The position numbers were made by a program, and so were the translations under genes. From DASSWB01 sp035705495 (GTDB taxonomy: Bacteria > Bacteroidota > Bacteroidia > Flavobacteriales > Flavobacteriaceae): a DNA stretch of 9,571 bases. The notes beneath the pieces were generated by a model, which worked only from the letters and a program-made list of their open reading frames with translations, was not told the origin of the DNA and did no database searches. The stretch spans positions 1 through 9,571 of the forward strand of contig DASSWB010000065.1 of the NCBI GenBank assembly GCA_035705495.1. Reading direction: 5' to 3'. Positions 5,247 through 9,571 of this stretch are shown in pieces (position 1 is the first letter of the stretch; each line of letters starts with the position of its first letter).

Positions 5247-7454
5247 ATGGCGACAATAAACTTTTATCTCGATAAACCCGACAAAAAAGGGCTTGCTCCT
5301 ATTCATCTTAGGATCAATTGTAATGGAAATCAAATCAAATTAGCTACTGGACAGAAAATTGCAATCGAGGATTTTGACAAAAAAGAACAAAAAGCATTGA
5401 GTTTGTCATCTGAATCAGCGGAAATTAATCATTACCTAGGTTTTTTGAGAGAACGTGCGGACGAACTCTTACATCATTCAAATAAAAAGAATTTTTCTCA
5501 GGAAGAAATAAAGGACAAACTAAACCAACACATTGAAGGATATAAAGAAAATCATTCAATTAATATAATAAAAGAACAGGTTTCTCTCTATGGTAAACCT
5601 TTCACTTTAGTAGATTTATTTGCGGGAGCTGGTGGATTTAGCGAAGGTTTTTTACAAGCAGAAGTAAATAATAAATTTTTCGATTTTATTGCGGCAAGTG
5701 ATATCAACGAAAATTGCGAGTTAACTCATATTGTTAGATATAACCACCAACTCGGATTAAATGCGGAATTTTTAAGACAAGATATTACCGAACCTGATTT
5801 TCTGGACAATTTACTTCAAAAAATTGGAGGCAAAAAAATAGATGTTATCTGTGGCGGTCCGCCTTGCCAAAGTTTTAGCCTAGCCGGCAAAAGAAAAAAA
5901 TTTGATAAAAAGGATGATTTATTTTCACATTATCTTGAAGTAATAAAGGTTTTACAGCCTAAGTATTTCGTTATGGAAAATGTAAAAGGCATTCTCACAA
6001 AAGAAAATGGAAAAATTAAAGATTTAATTATTCAGGAAATAAATTCAATAGTGGACATAAAAGAAATTCCAGTTTTGGTCTCTTTTATTCGAAAAATGAA
6101 ATCTAAAAAAGATTATTTTTTACTGGAATGTATATTAAAACGTGTTGAAATTGAGAAATTAAGAGATGCAGAAATTGAAGCTGGTCGAGAGGAATTCATC
6201 GGCTATGTCGATTCTCGTTTCAAGCAGTTGACGCCTAAAATAGCCAATTATAAAACAAGTAAAACGGATTCCAGAATAAATACTATTAGACATGGATTTA
6301 ATATTCTCGCTCGAACAAAGGAATGGGAAAAATTAAAACGAGACATCATCAAGGAAAAAGATTATTGCAATATTGACGGTGATGCATTTTCAGAACAATT
6401 CACAACTTTCTTAACTCATATAAGTTCAGAAAGTATCATTGAACAAATTCAGAATGCCTTCAGTGAATTAAAAGTACCTGCTATTTACAAAAAGGATTGT
6501 GAAGATATTATCTCAGCTCTTAAAATTTATACTTCTTCATTTGACGAAACTGTCGAAACACTTCTTAGAATCTCAACTGAAAGAGAGAAATCCGAACTAT
6601 TAACCATTTTGGAAAGTATCCGACTTTATAAAATCGAAAAACCTTTTGTAGCGAATGCCTCGAATTACGGAGTTCCCCAAAATCGTGAGCGTGTGCTTTT
6701 TATAGGTTGTAGAAAAGACCAGAAATTTATTTCCGAAATACCGCCAACCGTTAAGGAAGAGGAAAAAGTAACAATTTTCGAGGCCTTATATGACTTGGAT
6801 TTTATTGGCAACAATCAAGAAGCACATCATTACGAATTAGTTGATATTTCAAAACAATTCAACGGTACGGCTAAGAAAATGAAAAGTCTTTTGAAGAAAA
6901 GAACCATAGATGGAAAAGTGAATCAAAAGACCGGAAAATTGTTTGCCGAATGGTCAAAAGACGGTAGATTGATTGAGCGATACAAACCACAAACAAAACC
7001 TATTTATGTTCGAAATTTTGAAGGGCTGCAAAAAGGAGAGAAATATTTTGATGTTCTCAATAATCACAAAACAAGTAATCAAAATGAATCTGTAATAAAA
7101 AGACTTAAAATCATCTTAGAAAATGGTGATTACAAGAAAGCTCAAAGTGATTTAGAAAAATGTGGTTTAACTTCAAACAAAAGAAATTACAATGTTTTAA
7201 AACCAAATAAGCAGTCTTCAACAATAATGACCATCCCAGATGATTATGTACATTATAATTCTCCAAGGGCATTAACGGTTCGTGAAATGGCCAGACTGCA
7301 ATCTTTTGACGATTCATTTGTTTTTCAAGGTAAACGATCAACTGGTGGTAATAATAGAAAAACAGAAGTTCCGCAATATACTTTGGTGGGCAACGCAGTC
7401 CCTCCCTTGTTAGCAAGAGCAGTGGCAACTGAGATTTTAAAAAACATCAAATGA
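5247..7454 (+). CDS. C5-cytosine DNA methyltransferase with N-terminal integrase-arm-like domain
   Basis: 735-residue modification enzyme of a type II restriction system; transfers methyl from S-adenosylmethionine to C5 of cytosine in the target. Numbered from ATG 5247: residues 1-~105 (starting MATINFYLDKPDKKGLAPIH) resemble the arm DNA-binding domain of Bacteroidota tyrosine recombinases, with beta-strands, then helices around NHYLGFLRERADELL and SQEEIKDKL. The methyltransferase follows: motif I FTLVDLFAGAGGFSEGF (119-135), motif IV GGPPCQSFSLAGK with catalytic Cys207, motif VI MENV (243-246), motif VIII QNRERV (478-483), target-recognition region ~484-673, motif IX RALTVREMARLQSF, motif X GNAVPPLLARAVA (715-727). 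All essential motifs are intact. Between VI and VIII sits an unusual ~220-residue, charged, mostly helical insert. An in-frame TTG at 5205 would only translate the upstream repeats, so ATG 5247, matching the integrase-type start, is chosen; ATG 5235 is an alternative. The stop overlaps the restriction gene. Confidence 0.93.
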   Translation: MATINFYLDKPDKKGLAPIHLRINCNGNQIKLATGQKIAIEDFDKKEQKALSLSSESAEINHYLGFLRERADELLHHSNKKNFSQEEIKDKLNQHIEGYKENHSINIIKEQVSLYGKPFTLVDLFAGAGGFSEGFLQAEVNNKFFDFIAASDINENCELTHIVRYNHQLGLNAEFLRQDITEPDFLDNLLQKIGGKKIDVICGGPPCQSFSLAGKRKKFDKKDDLFSHYLEVIKVLQPKYFVMENVKGILTKENGKIKDLIIQEINSIVDIKEIPVLVSFIRKMKSKKDYFLLECILKRVEIEKLRDAEIEAGREEFIGYVDSRFKQLTPKIANYKTSKTDSRINTIRHGFNILARTKEWEKLKRDIIKEKDYCNIDGDAFSEQFTTFLTHISSESIIEQIQNAFSELKVPAIYKKDCEDIISALKIYTSSFDETVETLLRISTEREKSELLTILESIRLYKIEKPFVANASNYGVPQNRERVLFIGCRKDQKFISEIPPTVKEEEKVTIFEALYDLDFIGNNQEAHHYELVDISKQFNGTAKKMKSLLKKRTIDGKVNQKTGKLFAEWSKDGRLIERYKPQTKPIYVRNFEGLQKGEKYFDVLNNHKTSNQNESVIKRLKIILENGDYKKAQSDLEKCGLTSNKRNYNVLKPNKQSSTIMTIPDDYVHYNSPRALTVREMARLQSFDDSFVFQGKRSTGGNNRKTEVPQYTLVGNAVPPLLARAVATEILKNIK

Positions 7455-8629
7455 GAGTATTAACGTCAGTAGAACAAGCCAAAATAAAACTTCTTACGAA
7501 AAATCAGGTTTCACTAACACTCATCGAGCCCACAGAAACAGGTTTGAAAAAATCAATAATGGATGCCACTGGTTCTGTTCGAAGTTTTTTAAAAGAGAAT
7601 CACATCCACGATTATGAAATTCAAGGACAAGGACCCGAAAACAAAATTCAGTTCGATGCAAAAATTTACGAAGATTTTCGGATTATAAATTCTACAACCT
7701 CATTATATCGACCAAAAACAAAAAAAGGCGACCCTAGAATTTGGTTTTCTGGACTAACGAAAATTACAGAACCAAATGATATTATTGCTATCATTTTTCA
7801 TTCTGGCTCATTCCATATTTTCAATTTAACCCAGTTGAATATTGAAGCGTTAATAAATTCAAATCTACTTAATCCATTAAAGGAATTAATTTCTGAAATT
7901 AGTGGTCATGCCAACGAAATAGCTTTTGAATTATTAGCAATGCTGAGAAAAGTTGCGAATTCCGGACCAATTCCTTCCATGGTCGCAGCTGATACTTCAG
8001 TTGGTCGTACCTTGGAAACTGCATTAGGGATTGCCATAAATTCTTCCAAACAACCGGATTATAAAGGAATTGAGCTGAAATCATTTAGAAATAATCGAAC
8101 AAATAGAAAGAATTTGTTTGCTCAAGTTCCTGATTGGTCGTTAAGTAAGTTTAAAAGTTCAGCAGAAATTTTGGATGCATTTGGTTACAACAGAGAAGAG
8201 AATTTTAAACTTTATTGCACCGTTTCTGCAATTACACGAAACTCTCAGGGTTTATCATTAAAACTTGATTCAGATATTAAACGCCTCATTGAAAATTCGG
8301 ACAAACCAGAAATTGGCGATTTTGTCGTATGGACTTTAGAAAAATTACACAGCCGATTACAAGAAAAACATAAGGAGACATTCTGGGTAGAAGCTGACTG
8401 CACATTTATTGAAGGACGGGAGCATTTTCAGTATTCATTTGTGGAACACACAAAAAAACCAATTACGTCTCAATTCGATCTCCTGATTGACCAAGGAATA
8501 ATAACCTTGGATCACTTGATAAAGAGAAATTCTAAAGGGAAAGTTGTTGAGAAAGGACCGATTTTTAAAATCAAACCGAAAGGACTTGATTTGCTGTTTC
8601 CACCGAGCGAAAAATATAATTTAATTTAA
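7451..8629 (+). CDS. Type II restriction endonuclease, MvaI/BcnI family
   Basis: 392-residue endonuclease. The C-terminal part carries the family signature GRTLETALGIAINSS (185-199) followed by PDYKGIELKSFR (202-213): acidic Glu189, then Asp203, Glu208 and Lys210. The D-x4-E-x-K spacing is that of the MvaI active site (Asp50, Glu55, Lys57), so catalysis should be intact and Mg2+-dependent. MvaI and BcnI are monomeric nicking-type enzymes cutting CC/WGG and CC/SGG (established knowledge), which suggests a CCNGG-like target here, but specificity cannot be read from sequence. Those enzymes are ~240 residues; this one has ~170 extra N-terminal residues with beta-rich content (DPRIWFSGLTKITEPNDIIAIIFH at 94-117), possibly a second DNA-binding or effector domain. 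Its ATG overlaps the methyltransferase TGA (ATGA), implying translational coupling, with the protective enzyme made first. Spacing and overlap show one operon. Confidence 0.9.
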   Translation: MRVLTSVEQAKIKLLTKNQVSLTLIEPTETGLKKSIMDATGSVRSFLKENHIHDYEIQGQGPENKIQFDAKIYEDFRIINSTTSLYRPKTKKGDPRIWFSGLTKITEPNDIIAIIFHSGSFHIFNLTQLNIEALINSNLLNPLKELISEISGHANEIAFELLAMLRKVANSGPIPSMVAADTSVGRTLETALGIAINSSKQPDYKGIELKSFRNNRTNRKNLFAQVPDWSLSKFKSSAEILDAFGYNREENFKLYCTVSAITRNSQGLSLKLDSDIKRLIENSDKPEIGDFVVWTLEKLHSRLQEKHKETFWVEADCTFIEGREHFQYSFVEHTKKPITSQFDLLIDQGIITLDHLIKRNSKGKVVEKGPIFKIKPKGLDLLFPPSEKYNLI

Positions 8630-8710
8630 AACTTTCAGCACAAAATATAAATGTCTTTATTTTCTATCTTCAAAAAACCATTAAATTTAGACTAACATTA
8701 AATATAAGTT

Positions 8711-8935
8711 ATGGCGGTAATTGGTAAATTCATAAAGGAGCATCAGAATTATATTAATATTCGTGGAGGAGAAGTTCTAGCAGACGTCGTAACGGATAAA
8801 GATCATTTCCAAATTAGAACTTATTCCATGGGAGATTATGATCGGAAAAATGGTGCAAAACAAAATATTCAGTTGACCAAAGAGAAAGCTATTGAATTAA
8901 GAAATTTACTCGATCGATTTATTGAAGGTAAATAG
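8711..8935 (+). CDS. Hypothetical small protein, 74 aa, downstream of restriction gene
   Basis: I do not recognise a named family. It is a small soluble protein with no signal or membrane segment. Residues ~4-38 look beta-rich (IGKFIKEHQNYINIRGGEVLADVVTDKDHFQIRTYS broken by charged turns); residues 47-74 (ending LTKEKAIELRNLLDRFIEGK) form a clear amphipathic C-terminal helix. A strand-rich body plus one helix is reminiscent of small single-stranded-nucleic-acid-binding proteins of the PC4/YdbC kind, but I cannot show this. There is no helix-turn-helix, so it is not an obvious controller protein. It lies 81 bp after the endonuclease gene on the same strand and shares its AT-rich character. An imperfect -7 box (TAAATTTA, 8682-8689) may give it its own promoter. 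A 6-bp inverted repeat (GGTAAA/TTTACC, 8927-8942) spans its stop codon but lacks a T-run. Confidence 0.7.
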   Translation: MAVIGKFIKEHQNYINIRGGEVLADVVTDKDHFQIRTYSMGDYDRKNGAKQNIQLTKEKAIELRNLLDRFIEGK

Positions 8936-9107
8936 TTTTACCCCTAATTAACGAATGATTTTCTTTACCCAGTTTTCTTTTTTGAAACACCAACAAAAAT
9001 GACCTTCCAATAGACAAAACCTTTTCCCCAATTGAAACAAACTTTCTGCAACACTTTCAAATAAATCGCAATCGGCTTAACTTGCCGTCCTATCAGAATT
9101 AAAGATT

Positions 9108-9571
9108 ATGAAAGAGCAAAAAGTGCTAAATTATATTGAAGATGTATTGGAAAATATGCCAACGGATTGGTTGAAACTCACCACCCACCGATTGGATATT
9201 TACAACGAACAATTAGCCAAAACCCAGTTTATAGAGCAGTTTGAAGATTTATATAAAGAAAATAATTCCAAGACTTCGGCATTAAGTGCTTTGCCCACAG
9301 CATTCGATTATGTTCGTTTGGGTCATCCGTTGTCCTGTATTTTGGAATGGACAATTGCCAAGCTGAATACCATAAAGGCGGATCATGTTATCGGTTTTTC
9401 CTCAAAAACAATTCCTGTTCTGGCAGTGCTAAGAAAGAATTTATTGGATCAAAAAAATACACGAATCTTATATATTGGTGAACTTCCAAAAACTTTTGAT
9501 TTGGAAACAGTGAAATGTGTTTACGGTTACAATTTTGAAATCAAAAAAGTTGAGAATATTGATGAGGTTTC
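9108..9571 (+). CDS. Probable PLP-dependent transferase, N-terminal part (runs off right edge)
   Basis: 154 complete codons from the ATG at 9108, open to the window edge. No signal peptide, so cytosolic. Residues ~60-125 (ALPTAFDYVRLGHPLSC, EWTIAKLN, DHVIGFSSKTIPVLAVLRKNLL) remind me of Bacteroidota proteins annotated as PLP-dependent transferases of the Cys/Met-metabolism fold type I group. That resemblance is from memory and is the only basis. The lysine that would hold the cofactor lies beyond the edge, so the call cannot be confirmed here. The 172-bp gap before it contains no obvious promoter. Codon use looks less AT-extreme than in the restriction genes, consistent with a return to the chromosomal backbone. 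Confidence 0.5.
   Translation, partial: MKEQKVLNYIEDVLENMPTDWLKLTTHRLDIYNEQLAKTQFIEQFEDLYKENNSKTSALSALPTAFDYVRLGHPLSCILEWTIAKLNTIKADHVIGFSSKTIPVLAVLRKNLLDQKNTRILYIGELPKTFDLETVKCVYGYNFEIKKVENIDEV

Noticed and set aside
7111..7428. Minus-strand 105-codon ORF
   Set aside because: Antisense to the conserved motif IX-X region of the methyltransferase, so a shadow.
8927..8942. GGTAAA/TTTACC hairpin as terminator of the 74-aa gene
   Set aside because: Only six base pairs, rich in A-T and not followed by a T-run.

Overview
The window looks like chromosomal DNA from the phylum Bacteroidota, most likely a flavobacterium. The main evidence is a cupredoxin with a C-terminal Por/type IX secretion sorting domain, a DUF5777-type beta-barrel protein, an integrase arm domain of the type common in this phylum, AT-rich intergenic DNA without clear Shine-Dalgarno sequences, and sequences matching the TAnnTTTG -7 consensus. 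All assignments come from reading the sequence; no database search was possible.

Positions 1-4111 carry minus-strand genes. At the left edge is the N-terminal part of 3-hydroxyanthranilate 3,4-dioxygenase (kynurenine/tryptophan degradation), running off the window. After a 351-bp gap comes a cell-envelope redox cluster, transcribed right to left: a membrane-anchored OB-fold protein, a secreted cupredoxin, a DUF5777 beta-barrel protein, a single-haem c-type cytochrome lipoprotein and a YceI-family protein. The cupredoxin and DUF5777 genes are separated by a good intrinsic-terminator-like hairpin. A separate minus-strand DoxX-like membrane protein gene lies at 3725-4111.

Positions 4112-4458 form a gap where gene direction switches to plus and the DNA becomes visibly more AT-rich. 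It holds some palindromes and one doubtful 32-codon ORF. The block 4459-8935 looks like a mobile defence cassette: an unrecognised 169-aa protein, a C5-cytosine DNA methyltransferase, an MvaI/BcnI-family restriction endonuclease whose ATG overlaps the methyltransferase stop by 4 bases, and an unrecognised 74-aa protein. Together the two enzymes form a type II restriction-modification system, probably acting on a CC(N)GG-type site by analogy with MvaI and BcnI.

The most unusual item is the methyltransferase. Its first ~105 residues look like the arm-type DNA-binding domain of Bacteroidota tyrosine recombinases, fused in frame to a C5 methyltransferase that also carries a ~220-residue insertion between motifs VI and VIII. 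Just upstream are three direct repeats of a TTTGTCCGTA-like sequence and three CGAAT-based elements spaced 20-21 bp apart. The arm-like domain may read one of these repeat sets, which would link methyltransferase dose to its own expression. The restriction enzyme also has a ~170-residue N-terminal extension compared with MvaI and BcnI. After the cassette, 9108-9571 holds the start of a probable PLP-dependent enzyme, apparently back in chromosomal sequence.
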